A stretch of DNA of 64,000 nt from Candidatus Puniceispirillum sp. (GCA_016778895.1 JADHOR010000006.1:1-64000); one strand, 5' to 3'. Positions 27,347-37,446 are shown, numbered from the stretch's first letter. The notes: a model not told the origin generated them from the sequence alone. Program-made: numbers and translations.

Positions 27347-28303
27347 TTATGGCCTATAGCGGGCAAATTCGTCAACTTCATTAGCAGAACCGAAAACCAG
27401 CGGAACACGCGCATGAAGCGTTCGTGGCACAAGGTCAAGAATAGGGGCGTTGCCGTCAATAGCTTTGCCACCGGCAGCCTCAACCAAAAACGCCACCGGA
27501 TTGGCCTCGTAGACCAGCCGCAGCCGCCCGGCCTCATAACCGCGCCGTGCGTCAGCCGGATAAAGAAAAATACCGCCACGCCGGAAAATGCGCCAGCCAT
27601 CAGCGACAAGCGAGCCAACCCAGCGCATATTGAATTTCACTTTGCGCGGGCCAGTTTCACCGGCTAAACAATCAGCAATATAACCGGCTACATCAGGTTG
27701 CCAATGCCGCATATTCGAAGCGTTAATCGCAAATTCGCGTGTATCGGGCGTGATCGAAACCGACCAGCCCATATCATGAAACTGGCCGTCATCACCCAGT
27801 TGGAACGCCATCACCGGCCCCCCAAAACTAACCAGCAAAGTGGTTTGTGGCCCATAGACAAAAAACCCGGCTGCAAGCTGGTTACGGCCCGGCTGCAAGA
27901 TCCCACCGGATGCTGGTAATATTGAAAAAATAGTGCCAACCGACACATTCGTATCAATATTTGACGATCCATCCAGCGGATCACTTGCCACAATCACCTG
28001 CCCGTCGTCATGCAACGGAACAGCGGTATCCTGTTCCTCGGAGAGATAGGCCGCTACCGCCGGCACTGCAGCCAGCGCGCGCTCAATCATTTCATCGGCC
28101 AGAACATCAAGCGCCTTTTGATCATCGCCATCAGTGTTAGCACTGCCGCTTGTCGCGCCGAGTAAGGCCTCGGCATCTGGCTGCCGGATCACCGCCGCAA
28201 TTGATGCCGCCGCTGCTGCGAGCGCCGCAACCGCATCACAGGCCGCAGCCTTTGCCGGATCATTGCTGGCAAGTGAACGAAGCTTAGCTGACAGGTTCGA
28301 CAT
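27347..28303 (-). CDS. fbp: Fructose-1,6-bisphosphatase, class 1
   Basis: Hydrolyses fructose 1,6-bisphosphate to fructose 6-phosphate. The metal-binding motif is VIVASDPLDGSSNIDTNVSVG, with the upstream Glu pair in YLSEEQD. The C-terminal half has NMRWVGSLVADGWRIFRRGGIFLYP and the signature EANPVAFLVEAAGGKA. At 318 residues it is slightly shorter than E. coli Fbp (332) but within range. It is upstream of fba in the same direction. No regulatory AMP-site assignment is possible by eye. Confidence 0.96.
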   Translation of the reverse strand: MSNLSAKLRSLASNDPAKAAACDAVAALAAAAASIAAVIRQPDAEALLGATSGSANTDGDDQKALDVLADEMIERALAAVPAVAAYLSEEQDTAVPLHDDGQVIVASDPLDGSSNIDTNVSVGTIFSILPASGGILQPGRNQLAAGFFVYGPQTTLLVSFGGPVMAFQLGDDGQFHDMGWSVSITPDTREFAINASNMRHWQPDVAGYIADCLAGETGPRKVKFNMRWVGSLVADGWRIFRRGGIFLYPADARRGYEAGRLRLVYEANPVAFLVEAAGGKAIDGNAPILDLVPRTLHARVPLVFGSANEVDEFARYRP

Positions 28304-28399
28304 GATATGACACTCGGTTATAAAATGGGATCGGGACTTACCAGCAGGCAGTGGATCAAAGGCGCCATCCGATCAGAAAAATTATCATGTTAGCAGATT

Positions 28400-28440
28400 A
28401 GCAAAAAGAAAACGCCCGCACCATAGCGGTACGGGCGTTT
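28400..28440 (-). terminator. Rho-independent terminator after BI-1 gene
   Basis: Stem AACGCCCG (28411-28418) with CGGGCGTT (28432-28439); read on the minus strand it is followed by TTTTCTTTTT. It lies 50 bases after the BI-1 stop. Confidence 0.88.
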
Positions 28441-28456
28441 CACTCATTTCCTAATT

Positions 28457-28482
28457 CGCCAGCAATGCTTTATTAGCTGGCG
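28457..28482 (-). other. Short hairpin between BI-1 stop and terminator
   Basis: A 7-bp stem CGCCAGC (28457-28463) with GCTGGCG (28476-28482), directly before the terminator and without a U-tract. It may protect the 3' end of the mRNA. Confidence 0.5.
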
Positions 28483-28488
28483 CTGATG

Positions 28489-29208
28489 CTATTCGCGGTT
28501 TCCAAACAGACGCAGAATGAACAGGAACATATTGATGAAATCTAAATATAGCGTCAGCGCACCGAAAATCGATTTCTTGGCAGCGACCTCGCGGCTGTCA
28601 CCAGCCAAATACATGGATTTAATACGCTGCGTGTCCCACGCGGTCAGACCAGCAAAAATCAACACACCAGCAACCGAGATTACAAATTCCATCTGGCTTG
28701 ATGCCAAGAAAATATTAACCACGGACGCGATGATCAGACCAAACAGGCCAATGACCATGAACGAGCCCATTGCCGAGAGACTGCGCTTTGTGGTGTAGCC
28801 ATAAAGGCTAAGACCGGCAAACGCACCTGCCGTGATGAAGAACGCCCGCGCTACACTGGCACCGGTATAAACCAGCAAGATTGATGCAAGCGACAGACCC
28901 ATCATTGCGCCATAGACATAGAACAATGTGCGTGCCTTACCCGCTGACATATGACTGATACGGGCTGACAACCAGAACACCATACCGAGTGGGGCCAGCA
29001 TAATGACCCATTTCAGCGGTGTGCCATACATAAGCTGGCCAAGACCCGCAACATTCAGCACTGCCCATTTCGTCGCATAGGCAAAAAAACCTGTCAGCAA
29101 CAGGGCTGTGGTCATGTGGTTGTAAACGCCGAGCATATAGGTCCGCAGCCCGACATCAGTCTGGGCAGCAGTCGCTGCGGCCGTATTCATAAAGCGATTA
29201 TCCTGCAT
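28489..29208 (-). CDS. Bax inhibitor-1/YccA family membrane protein
   Basis: Polytopic inner-membrane protein of the BI-1 (TMBIM) family, about 239 residues with seven hydrophobic segments after residue 35. Family landmarks are LRTYMLGVYNHMTTALLLTG, FVYGAMMGLSLASI (here as YVYGAMMGLSLAS), LTAWDTQRIKSMY and the C-terminal ALTLYLDFINMFLFILRLFG with its Asp. The start at 29208 has GGGGAG before it; the longer frame to 29289 is unlikely. Bacterial members are pH-sensitive Ca2+ leak channels or FtsH partners. It ends in a strong terminator. Confidence 0.92.
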   Translation of the reverse strand: MQDNRFMNTAAATAAQTDVGLRTYMLGVYNHMTTALLLTGFFAYATKWAVLNVAGLGQLMYGTPLKWVIMLAPLGMVFWLSARISHMSAGKARTLFYVYGAMMGLSLASILLVYTGASVARAFFITAGAFAGLSLYGYTTKRSLSAMGSFMVIGLFGLIIASVVNIFLASSQMEFVISVAGVLIFAGLTAWDTQRIKSMYLAGDSREVAAKKSIFGALTLYLDFINMFLFILRLFGNRE

Positions 29209-29337
29209 TTTGTAACTCCCCAAAATGGCATTACCATCAGATGGCATTGAATATGGGTATAATGTAGGGTGCACAAACAAATTTTTCAAGGTCAGACTTT
29301 TGTTTAGGACAATGAAAAATAATGGGTTGCCAACCGG

Positions 29338-30483
29338 TTATGCAGAGCCAGCTAAACCAGTTTTTTGTCGTCTATCACGCTGGGACTCAGACTTTAACTG
29401 CCCGCAAGCAGCCAGAATGTCGCGGCCGCGCGGGGTGCGAACCGGTGATGCGTAACCAGCGTTCAAAACCCGTTTGGCGAAGGCCTCGATCCGATCATCT
29501 GACGAGCAGATATACGGGCTACCCGGCCATGGATTGAACGGGATCAGGTTCAGCTTTGACGGAATGCCCTTAATCAACGCCAATAGCGCGCGGCAATCCT
29601 CGTCACTGTCATTCACCCCGTCAAGCATCACATATTCCCATGTGATGCGGCGTGCATTCGACAGGCCCGGATAGTTACGGCAGGCATCGATCAATTTAGC
29701 CAGCGGGTATTTGCGGTTAATCGGCACCAACTCATTGCGTAATTCATCGCGTGTCGCGTGAAGCGAGATCGCCAGATTAACACCCAATTCATCACCACAA
29801 CGCTTGATTTCCGGCACCACACCTGATGTTGACAGGGTGATACGGCGCTTGGAAATAGCCACGCCTTCACCACTCATAATCATCCGCATTGCCGTAGCGA
29901 CATGGTCATAATTAAACAACGGCTCACCCATGCCCATCAGCACGATATTGGTCAGTCGACGATCCGGCTTGCCGGCCGGCCAGTCATTCAATTCATCCAT
30001 CGCCAGCAACACCTGGCCGCAAATTTCCGCAACGGTTAGGTTACGCACCAGTTTTTGCGTACCGGTGTGACAAAAGCTGCAAGTAAGTGTACAGCCAACC
30101 TGTGATGAAATACATAAAGTGCCGCGCGCTTTGTCTGGAATATAAACGCATTCGGCCTCGTTCCCATCGGCAAAGCGGATTAACCATTTGATCGTGCCAT
30201 CAACCGACTGTAGCCGCCGGGATACTGCTGGCCGGTCAACCGAAAACTGCGCCGCCAGCAATTCGCGAACCGGCTTGCCAAGATCGCTCATCTCATCAAA
30301 GCTGGTCAGCCCATGCCGCCAAATCCAGCGCCATACTTGCCGGGCACGAAATTTTGGCAGACCCAGAGCCACGATCTCCGCTTCCAACTCGGCAAAGGTC
30401 ACACCAAGCAAATTAGTCTTGGGCGCTATCGCCGCCCGGGGGATCAGCGGATACGCTGAAGCGGTGGCCGGAGCAAAGGTCAT
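29338..30483 (-). CDS. rlmN: 23S rRNA (adenine-2503-C2)-methyltransferase
   Basis: Radical-SAM methyltransferase modifying 23S A2503 and some tRNAs, about 381 residues. The 4Fe-4S motif is [12 protein letters not shown] (C-x3-C-x2-C). [11 protein letters not shown] near the N-terminus, [37 protein letters not shown] and the C-terminal [23 protein letters not shown] (catalytic Cys) are all present. I chose ATG at 30483 because it overlaps the stop of the upstream IalB gene (ATGA), implying translational coupling; two further codons upstream would also be open. Confidence 0.97.
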   Translation of the reverse strand: MTFAPATASAYPLIPRAAIAPKTNLLGVTFAELEAEIVALGLPKFRARQVWRWIWRHGLTSFDEMSDLGKPVRELLAAQFSVDRPAVSRRLQSVDGTIKWLIRFADGNEAECVYIPDKARGTLCISSQVGCTLTCSFCHTGTQKLVRNLTVAEICGQVLLAMDELNDWPAGKPDRRLTNIVLMGMGEPLFNYDHVATAMRMIMSGEGVAISKRRITLSTSGVVPEIKRCGDELGVNLAISLHATRDELRNELVPINRKYPLAKLIDACRNYPGLSNARRITWEYVMLDGVNDSDEDCRALLALIKGIPSKLNLIPFNPWPGSPYICSSDDRIEAFAKRVLNAGYASPVRTPRGRDILAACGQLKSESQRDRRQKTGLAGSA

Positions 30484-31001
30484 TTGCAAGTCTTATCGAT
30501 AACGGCTTTGGTTTTGGTAAAGCCCGATAGCGAATAGGTGTCAGTGGTTTTTGTGCCGCGGCTTGAGGTGCCAACAACAGTCATCTTGGCGCCACGCTTC
30601 ATCAGCACAATAATCCGCCGATCATCCTCTTCGCTTTCCGCATAAGCACGATCTTCGAGGGTGAACAATTTGAATTTTTTGCCGTCGATCGTCAGCGTGA
30701 CATCAGACTGTGACTTATAACGATAACCCGCAATCACCTGCACAACATCGCGTTCGGCCTTTCCGGGCCCGTGCGAAACAAAAACCCTCATATCGCCGCG
30801 GTTTTTCGGGTCATACTTGCCCTCACTTTTGGTCGGCACACTGCTGACAAAACAGATCCGGCTGCCGTCACTGTCATATCGATATGCGCCCCAGTCTTTT
30901 TCAACAAGCATTTCGACCGGATCGGAAATTGCTGGCAACGCTGCAAAACTGGTCGCGATCACCATCGTGAAAACACCCAAAATTCTGCTTAGTTTAAACA
31001 T
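30480..31001 (-). CDS. Invasion-associated locus B (IalB) family protein
   Basis: Small secreted protein, 173 residues. The signal peptide is [20 protein letters not shown], and the mature domain matches the IalB fold: [21 protein letters not shown], a central beta-sheet ([20 protein letters not shown]) and the C-terminal [17 protein letters not shown]. Two Cys (I-C-F and T-C-K) could pair. IalB proteins are widespread in free-living Alphaproteobacteria, so the name does not imply pathogenicity. Translation is coupled to rlmN (ATGA). The leader carries repeated AGCGAAT elements. Confidence 0.85.
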   Translation of the reverse strand: MFKLSRILGVFTMVIATSFAALPAISDPVEMLVEKDWGAYRYDSDGSRICFVSSVPTKSEGKYDPKNRGDMRVFVSHGPGKAERDVVQVIAGYRYKSQSDVTLTIDGKKFKLFTLEDRAYAESEEDDRRIIVLMKRGAKMTVVGTSSRGTKTTDTYSLSGFTKTKAVIDKTCK

Positions 31002-31344
31002 TAATTCGCTCTTTCTATCTTCGCTCTTGTAGTTCTATTCGCTCGGGTGGTTGCATTCGCTGTTTTTGTATTCGACTTAATTGTTTCATTGATTTAACGG
31101 TCTCATTGACAAAAATGTTGCGATGCCGCGTAACGCCCGCGTGACTATGCCACAGCGTCTACCCAATCTGTCATTGGTTTGTGGCATCAATATGAAAAAG
31201 ACCCCAAACCTGCCATTCGGCGACACAGATTGTTTTAGGATACCTCGAGCTATGATGCAAAGACTTTCCAAATCCCGCTTTGGCAAATTTTGTCCCGTTT
31301 TTGCTCGGCCATTCCGATCAGCTTAGCAATGGAACCCACACCTG
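31002..31344. other. Intergenic region with repeated AGCGAAT motif
   Basis: Some 343 bases between the IalB gene and tesA. The 75 bases next to the IalB start hold five ATTCGCT-like units on the plus strand (31004, 31019, 31037, 31055, 31070; the second and last imperfect) spaced 15-18 bases. Read on the minus strand they are AGCGAAT. The rest shows no gene, RNA or terminator that I can recognise. Confidence 0.55.
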
Positions 31345-32055
31345 TCACCGCGATGCCCGTGCTTGCTGAGCCTTTGCCAGCAACGTCTTTGCCTGCGGCA
31401 AAATCTTCGCGGCGATATGCGTGATACCCCGCTGGTTCGGGTGCATTCCGTCAGAAAGGTTCATGTCAGGCTGTAACGCCACCCCGTCCAGAAAAAACGG
31501 ATAAAATAATATGTCATGGCGCTGTGCCAATTTTTGATAGATAGCATCAAATTCATTGGCATAATCCGCACCCAGATTACGCGGCGCCTGCATTCCCGCC
31601 AAAAGCACCTCAACATCGCGGGCCTTAAGTCGTTTGATTATTGCCTCAAGGTTAGCATAGCTGGCCGATGGCTCAAGTCCCCGAAGCAGGTCATTACCGC
31701 CTAGCACAACAACCGCAGCATCCGGCGCGCTCGCAAGTGACCAGTCCAGTCTTGCCAGCCCGCCAGCTGTGGTATCGCCCGAGACGCCAGAATTCACCAT
31801 TGTCACCGCAATGCCGTCACGCTCAAGCATCCGCCCCAGCACATCAGGGAACGCTTCACCTTGCGGTAGGCCGTGACCTGCAACCAAGGAGTCACCAAGC
31901 ACCATCAGCACTGGCGGGCTAGCGGCAAATGCGGGCTGCAAGGGTGCCACAGCAATCATTACGGTCATCACTATTTTGATCGTGACCCGCAAAGCGCCTT
32001 CACGCAGCAGGTTTGTTAACCACGAAGGGTGGCGGAAAAATTTGGTATAGATCAT
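31345..32055 (-). CDS. tesA: Arylesterase/thioesterase I (SGNH hydrolase)
   Basis: Periplasmic serine esterase of the TesA/GDSL family, about 236 residues. A signal segment (VTIKIVMTVMIAVAPLQPAFA) precedes block I VLGDSLVAGHGL (nucleophile Ser), block II NSGVSGDTTAGGLARL, block III VVLGGNDLLRG (Gly and Asn of the oxyanion hole) and block V DGMHPNQRG (Asp and His). The start at 32055 is preceded by AAGGGAAG. It is divergent from ybbA-ybbP, the classic tesA-ybbA-ybbP arrangement of proteobacteria. Confidence 0.93.
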   Translation of the reverse strand: MIYTKFFRHPSWLTNLLREGALRVTIKIVMTVMIAVAPLQPAFAASPPVLMVLGDSLVAGHGLPQGEAFPDVLGRMLERDGIAVTMVNSGVSGDTTAGGLARLDWSLASAPDAAVVVLGGNDLLRGLEPSASYANLEAIIKRLKARDVEVLLAGMQAPRNLGADYANEFDAIYQKLAQRHDILFYPFFLDGVALQPDMNLSDGMHPNQRGITHIAAKILPQAKTLLAKAQQARASR

Positions 32056-32268
32056 CACACTTCCCTTGATCTCACTAGTCGGCAAACCCATATCTCAGCA
32101 ACAGAACTGAACCTATCCAACGGCAGTTACGTAAGAACATAATGGGGCGTCTTTCATCGCCTCTAACTGCATGTAGGATGGACAAGTCAGATTTTCCAGA
32201 GCGGGCGCGTTTTCTGTTGCCCACCTGCCCTGATCTCGGCGGCAACGATCAAGAATTGGACAATATCC

Positions 32269-33006
32269 ATGCCATCACCTTCCCAGCCAGCAAGATCCAA
32301 GCCCGCAAATTCAACCAGGGTCGGAGAAGAACCGGTCATTGATCTGAATGCAGCACATCTAACCCTCGGCAATGCGGCGGCAACGGTTAGAATCCTTAAA
32401 GGCATTAATTTGCAGATTGGCGCTGGTGAGACTGTTGGCGTTTTGGGACCGAGCGGCGCTGGCAAAACCAGTTTGCTGATGGTGATGGCAGGGCTTGAAA
32501 CCCTGACCAATGGGCGTATCGCGCTTGTGGGAACTGACATCACCAAAATGCAAGAGGACCCGCTGGCAGCATTGCGCCGCGATCTTGTTGGTATTGTGTT
32601 TCAGGCGTTCCGGCTAATCCCTTCCTTGACTGCCCTACAGAATGTTGCCATCCCGCTGGAACTAGCCGGTCGGCCCAATGCTGAAGCCATCGCCAGTGCC
32701 GCTCTGAAGTCGGTTGGTCTTGGCCATCGGATGACGCATCTTCCCGACCAGATGTCTGGCGGCGAACAACAGCGCGTGGCGATAGCGCGGGCGATTGCTC
32801 CCAAGCCGCGTATTCTTCTTGCGGATGAGCCAACCGGAAATCTTGACAGTGCCACCGGTGAAAAGGTCGTCAACACATTATTCAAAAGCGCACAGGATGC
32901 AGGTGCTGCGCTGGTGCTTGTCACGCATGACGCCGCACTGGCAGCGCGCTGTTCGCGTGTCCTTCACATCGAAGATGGCGTTATTGCCGGAGACACCAAA
33001 AAGTGA
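32269..33006 (+). CDS. ybbA: ABC transporter ATPase YbbA
   Basis: LolD/MacB-type ATPase, 245 residues. Walker A GPSGAGKTS, signature MSGGEQQRVAIARAIA, Walker B ILLADEPTGNLD and switch LVTHDAALA are intact. It partners the large FtsX-type permease encoded immediately downstream; the last codons overlap that gene's GTG (GTGA). The first 20 residues are unlike other YbbA proteins, so an internal start is possible. Substrate of YbbAP is not firmly known; lipid, lipoprotein or toxic-compound extrusion has been suggested for the family. Confidence 0.9.
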   Translation: MPSPSQPARSKPANSTRVGEEPVIDLNAAHLTLGNAAATVRILKGINLQIGAGETVGVLGPSGAGKTSLLMVMAGLETLTNGRIALVGTDITKMQEDPLAALRRDLVGIVFQAFRLIPSLTALQNVAIPLELAGRPNAEAIASAALKSVGLGHRMTHLPDQMSGGEQQRVAIARAIAPKPRILLADEPTGNLDSATGEKVVNTLFKSAQDAGAALVLVTHDAALAARCSRVLHIEDGVIAGDTKK

Positions 33007-35651
33007 CCCGCACCAGTAAAGAGACCAGCCAAGAAACCAGCGACGATATCAAAACAGATATCGGCAACGAGGATAGCCATGGGGGTAACCAACTGGCCGG
33101 TCAAGCGGGCGGCGTCACCGGTATGGACGGTATTTGTGCAAGCCGCGATGGCTGGCGTTTTGCCTGGCAACTGGCTCAGCGCGAAATGCGCGGAAATTTA
33201 AGCCGGTTTCGTGTCTTTCTGGGCGCATTGCTGCTTGGCGTTGCTGCCATTGGTACGGTTGGCTCAGTCGCCGATGCAATGCGGAGCGGAATTAATGATA
33301 ATGCCCGTATCCTGCTTGGTGGTGATCTTGAAATCAGCAGCCTTCACACCCCGCCCGGAGCCGATATTCTCAAAACTGCGGCCACGTTTGGGAAAGTATC
33401 AAAAGTGGTACAGATGCGTGCGATGCTGGAGGCAAGTGACCGGCGCAAACTGGTTGAGCTGAAAGCTGTCGATGAAAACTGGCCATTGGTCGGCACTGCC
33501 GAACTTGAACCGGAGATGCCACTTGCCGAGGCGCTGGTTGAGGGCGGGATCGTTGCTGATGATGCATTGCTTCGAAGTCTTAGCCTAAAGCCGGGTGATA
33601 CTGCGCGTCTGGGCGGCATGGAGGTACGCGTGCGCGCGGCGCTGGCAATTGAACCTGACCGCTCGATCAGCTTTGTCAGCTTTGGGCCGCGCGTACTGGT
33701 TTCAAATGCAACATTAGCGGCTACCGGCTTGCAACAGCCTGGTTCATTTATCACATATCGTTACAGGCTTTTGCTGGATCAGGCTTCAGCGCGCGAACCG
33801 GCGCTGGCAGTTCTGCGCCAGATTACAGAGCCAACCCATGTCAGGGTGCGCGAAGTTGCCAATGCCGCGCCCGGTTTTGACCGTTTTATCAATCAGGCAG
33901 AAATTTTTCTGGTGCTTGTGGGGTTGACCGCGCTTTTGATCGGCGGGCTTGGGGTTGCTGGCGCCGTACGAGCGTGGCTGGCAAGCCGGATGCCAGTAAT
34001 CGCCACATTGAAATGTCTCGGCGCGCCATCATTATTGATCTTTCGGATTTATCTTCTGCAAATCCTGATGATTGCCGCTTGTGGCGTTCTGGCGGGGCTG
34101 GTTATAGCTGCAATTGCGCCACTATTTGCAATTCGCATCTTGTCTACTTACGTCACCGTGCCGCTAGAGATGACGATCTATCCGCTGCCATTGACGATTG
34201 CGGCGGGTTTTGGAATTGGCACCGCCTTTCTATTCGCCGTCTGGCCACTTGCCAAAGCCGAAGAGGTGCGCGCAGCTGATCTGTTTCGCAGTTTGATCGA
34301 AATGCCTAATGGCTGGCCCAAGCCGCGCTATCTTTTGATGATTATGCTTGCTGCCGTCGGTCTTACAATCCTTGCCTATCTTGCCACGCATAACCTTGCG
34401 ATTACAGCCAGCTTCATTGGTGGGTCACTTGCCGCACTGGTGCTGCTATCACTTCTTGGAAATCTTCTTTTACGCCTGTTGCGGCTTGCACCCTTGCCCA
34501 ATTTTGTGCCGGCACGGCTGGCTCTATCCAATATCATCCGCCCGGGATCGCCGGTTCGTTCAGTCATTATTGCCTTCGGCCTCGGCCTGTCAGTTCTTGT
34601 GGCGGTATCGGTCAGCGAGTCAAACTTGGGTCGTCAGATCGATAACCGTGTTGCCGAGGATGCGCCAGCCTGGTTCTTTATTGATATTCAGCCGGGCCAG
34701 ATTGATGATTTTGAAAAACTGGCCGGGTCGATTGACGGTATTTCTCAAATTGCCAAAACCCCAATGCTGCGCGGCCGTGTTGTTAAAATAAACGGTGTCT
34801 CGACTGCCAATATCACCCCACCGGAGGGGTCAGCATGGATTTTGCGCGGCGACCGCGCCCTGACATGGGCGGCAAGCGCGCCAAAAGGCAGCGAGATTGT
34901 CGCCGGCAACTGGTGGGCGGCCGATTATAGCGGCCCACCCTTGGTGTCGATGTCAGCGGACGCCGCCACCGATTTCGGCCTGAGAATCGGCGACACGGTC
35001 AGCATTAATGTTCTTGGCCGTGAAGTTACGGCGACAATTGCCAACCTTCGCGAGGTTGACTGGCAGAGTTTTCAGATCAATTTTGTTTTCGTCCTAAACC
35101 CGGGCGTTCTGGACACCGCCCCGCATAGCTGGATTGCAACCGCCCATGCCGATAATGATGACGCCGCCGATGCGGTAGAACGCGCCATCACCAGCCGCTT
35201 TTCCAATATATCTGCAGTGTCGGTAAAAGAGGCAGTGGCAACCGCACAAAGGGTCATTGGCCTGCTTGGCGGTGCGGTGCGATTGACCGCGTTTGTAACG
35301 CTAATTGCAGGTATTGCCGTGCTTGCCGGAACCGTCGCGAGCAGCGAGTCACAGCGCCTTGCCGACTCAGTTATCCTAAAGGTGCTTGGCGCAACACGCC
35401 TGTCGATAGGTTTTGCCTGGTTTCTCGAATATGCGTTTTTAGGCTTACTGACGGCAATTGCAGCGGCATTGATTGGCAGTTTGGCCAGCTGGGCCTTGGT
35501 AAGCGGGTTTCTGGGGGCTGAATTCATCATTGATGGGTGGCTAGTCTTTGGAACGACGCTTGCCGGCGCGGTGGCAACTGCAGTTTTAGGGCTAACCGGG
35601 GCGATGAAGACGCTTGGCCACAAACCCGCACCGCTGCTTCGCGAACTATGA
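33003..35651 (+). CDS. ybbP: FtsX-like ABC permease YbbP
   Basis: Large membrane protein, 882 residues, with duplicated FtsX/MacB permease domains. A hydrophilic 55-residue N-terminus precedes the first span (FLGALLLGVAAIGTVGSV). Three more spans follow the first extracytoplasmic domain (EIFLVLVGLTALLIGGLGVAG, CGVLAGLVIAAIAPLFA), then four in the middle and a C-terminal FtsX block (VRLTAFVTLIAGIAVLAGTV to GLLTAIAAALIGSLASWAL). The start is GTG overlapping the ybbA stop; an ATG at 33123 is an alternative. The N-terminal extension is acidic and low in conservation. Confidence 0.9.
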   Translation: MTRTSKETSQETSDDIKTDIGNEDSHGGNQLAGQAGGVTGMDGICASRDGWRFAWQLAQREMRGNLSRFRVFLGALLLGVAAIGTVGSVADAMRSGINDNARILLGGDLEISSLHTPPGADILKTAATFGKVSKVVQMRAMLEASDRRKLVELKAVDENWPLVGTAELEPEMPLAEALVEGGIVADDALLRSLSLKPGDTARLGGMEVRVRAALAIEPDRSISFVSFGPRVLVSNATLAATGLQQPGSFITYRYRLLLDQASAREPALAVLRQITEPTHVRVREVANAAPGFDRFINQAEIFLVLVGLTALLIGGLGVAGAVRAWLASRMPVIATLKCLGAPSLLIFRIYLLQILMIAACGVLAGLVIAAIAPLFAIRILSTYVTVPLEMTIYPLPLTIAAGFGIGTAFLFAVWPLAKAEEVRAADLFRSLIEMPNGWPKPRYLLMIMLAAVGLTILAYLATHNLAITASFIGGSLAALVLLSLLGNLLLRLLRLAPLPNFVPARLALSNIIRPGSPVRSVIIAFGLGLSVLVAVSVSESNLGRQIDNRVAEDAPAWFFIDIQPGQIDDFEKLAGSIDGISQIAKTPMLRGRVVKINGVSTANITPPEGSAWILRGDRALTWAASAPKGSEIVAGNWWAADYSGPPLVSMSADAATDFGLRIGDTVSINVLGREVTATIANLREVDWQSFQINFVFVLNPGVLDTAPHSWIATAHADNDDAADAVERAITSRFSNISAVSVKEAVATAQRVIGLLGGAVRLTAFVTLIAGIAVLAGTVASSESQRLADSVILKVLGATRLSIGFAWFLEYAFLGLLTAIAAALIGSLASWALVSGFLGAEFIIDGWLVFGTTLAGAVATAVLGLTGAMKTLGHKPAPLLREL

Positions 35652-35776
35652 GTCGGGGCGCGAGCTATAAATCGGGGCTTGAGCAATAAGGTGCTGGCCG
35701 ATTAGACCCTTGCCAAAATTCAAATCGCAAAAAACGTCATTGCGAGGCAGCCGGTGATCGGATATAGGAATTTCTC

Positions 35777-36994
35777 ATGAGCAAGCAAGATATTAAAAAA
35801 GTCGTTCTCGCCTATTCAGGCGGCCTTGATACTTCGGTTATTCTACGTTGGCTGCAAGATCATTACCGCGCCGAGGTGATAACCTTTACCGCCGATATTG
35901 GTCAGGGCGAAGACATTGAACCAGCCCGCGTCAAGGCCGAGCTTTTGGGTATCAAGCAAATCTACATCGAGGATTTGCGTGAAGAATTCGTGCGCGATTA
36001 TGTGTTCCCCATGTTTCGGGCAAACCCACTTTATGAGGGCGCCTATCTTCTTGGCACATCAATCGCACGGCCATTGATTGCCAAACGGCAAATCGAAATT
36101 GCCCGCGATGTTGGGGCCGATGCTGTCTCACATGGTGCTACCGGTAAAGGCAATGATCAGGTGCGCTTTGAGCTGGCCTACTATGCTCAGCAGCCTGATA
36201 TTAAAGTGATTGCACCCTGGCGCGAATGGGACCTTAGCAGCCGCACAAAGTTAATTGCCTATGCCGAGGCTAATCAAATTCCAATTCCAAAGGACAAGCG
36301 CGGCGAGGCGCCATTTAGTGTTGATGCCAACCTGCTGCATATCTCGGCCGAGGGCAAGGTGCTGGAAGACCCATGGGTCGCGCCTGAAGAATATGTATTC
36401 TCGAGAAGCGTATCGCCCGAACAGGCACCAGACAAGCCGACTGAAATCGAAATCACCTTTAAATCTGGCGATCCGGTTGCCATCGACGGCAAAGAGCTGT
36501 CACCGGCCAATTTGCTGGCTGAGCTAAACCGGCTTGGCGGCGATAACGGCATTGGCCGCCTTGATCTGGTTGAAAACCGGTTTGTCGGCATGAAGTCACG
36601 CGGTGTTTACGAAACACCGGGCGGCACAATTTTGCTGACGGCACGGCGCGCAATGGAGTCAATCACGCTCGACCGCGGCGCGATGCACACCAAAGATGAG
36701 CTGATGCCGCGCTATGCCGAACTGGTTTATAACGGCTTCTGGTTCTCGCCTGAGCGTGAAATGCTGCAAGCCGCCATTGATAGCTGCCGTGATGCGGTAA
36801 ATGGGGTTGTTCGAATCAAGCTTTATAAGGGCAATGTCACCGTAACTGGCCGCAAATCGCCAAATTCACTGTATAATGCCGATCTTGTAACATTTGAAGA
36901 TGGCGCGGTTGATTACGATCATGGCGATGCGCACGGCTTTATCCGGCTGAATGCGCTTCGCCTTCGTGTCCAGAAAATGGTACGGGACAGCTAG
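35777..36994 (+). CDS. argG: Argininosuccinate synthase
   Basis: Joins citrulline and aspartate with ATP in arginine synthesis, 405 residues. The P-loop is [13 protein letters not shown] near the N-terminus; [36 protein letters not shown] and [14 protein letters not shown] are family signatures, followed by [20 protein letters not shown] (split here only by description) near residue 270. Length is normal. It is a single gene with its own upstream region; the tail overlaps by three bases a possible small minus-strand gene. Confidence 0.97.
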   Translation: MSKQDIKKVVLAYSGGLDTSVILRWLQDHYRAEVITFTADIGQGEDIEPARVKAELLGIKQIYIEDLREEFVRDYVFPMFRANPLYEGAYLLGTSIARPLIAKRQIEIARDVGADAVSHGATGKGNDQVRFELAYYAQQPDIKVIAPWREWDLSSRTKLIAYAEANQIPIPKDKRGEAPFSVDANLLHISAEGKVLEDPWVAPEEYVFSRSVSPEQAPDKPTEIEITFKSGDPVAIDGKELSPANLLAELNRLGGDNGIGRLDLVENRFVGMKSRGVYETPGGTILLTARRAMESITLDRGAMHTKDELMPRYAELVYNGFWFSPEREMLQAAIDSCRDAVNGVVRIKLYKGNVTVTGRKSPNSLYNADLVTFEDGAVDYDHGDAHGFIRLNALRLRVQKMVRDS

Positions 36995-37221
36995 TCTTGC
37001 AAGCGGCAGACGTCGCCGACCGTGCCATCATGATTAACCTGTTTCAGATATAGTTTGCCCGTCGGGACTAGCGAATAGCCTGACGGTTTTAGGCCCGGCT
37101 CGCAGGGGATTCCGCGGACAAATTCATAAACAGGGTTATGGTTGCTGTTGGCGCGAAATTCCTGCATCGATTCAGAGTAATAGAATCCCACCACGGGCAG
37201 AATTACGACTGCAACGCCCAT
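36991..37221 (-). CDS. Small hypothetical protein
   Basis: A 76-residue frame starting [18 protein letters not shown], so its N-terminus looks like a membrane anchor or signal. The rest ([36 protein letters not shown]) has two Cys and reads like real protein. No ribosome site precedes the ATG, and the same frame stays open for about 35 further codons upstream without a usual start, which raises doubts about the start or integrity. Its stop overlaps that of argG. No family recognised. Confidence 0.4.
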   Translation of the reverse strand: MGVAVVILPVVGFYYSESMQEFRANSNHNPVYEFVRGIPCEPGLKPSGYSLVPTGKLYLKQVNHDGTVGDVCRLQD

Positions 37222-37446
37222 TGTTATAACTTTACATCTAACTGCTGTTTGGCCCGTTACCCGGCATGGTATGACGCCACCGTCAACAAGCCCTTTGGAT
37301 AACGCTTTTTTTACAGCTAATTAAGGCCAATTTTCGGTTAAAATCAGGCTATCAAAAGAACCATGAAAAAACCGTCACCAGTTATCAGGGTGACGGTTTT
37401 CATAATTCGCCACAAATCAATAGTGGATTTACGCCATCAAGGGTGT
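37222..37446. other. Intergenic region before sodB terminator
   Basis: With the small frame beside it, this makes a 450-base stretch lacking a well-supported gene between argG and sodB. Apart from the sodB terminator at its right end I see only AT-rich sequence and a T7 run near 37308. Confidence 0.45.
37366..37402 (-). terminator. Rho-independent terminator of sodB
   Basis: A 12-bp perfect stem AAAACCGTCACC (37368-37379) with GGTGACGGTTTT (37389-37400); on the minus strand the stem runs into TTTTTTC. It lies 45 bases after the sodB stop. Confidence 0.92.

Noticed and set aside
35072-35686. Minus-strand 204-residue frame opposite ybbP
   Set aside because: Low-complexity Ser/Ala/Pro-rich shadow of the strongly supported FtsX-type permease.
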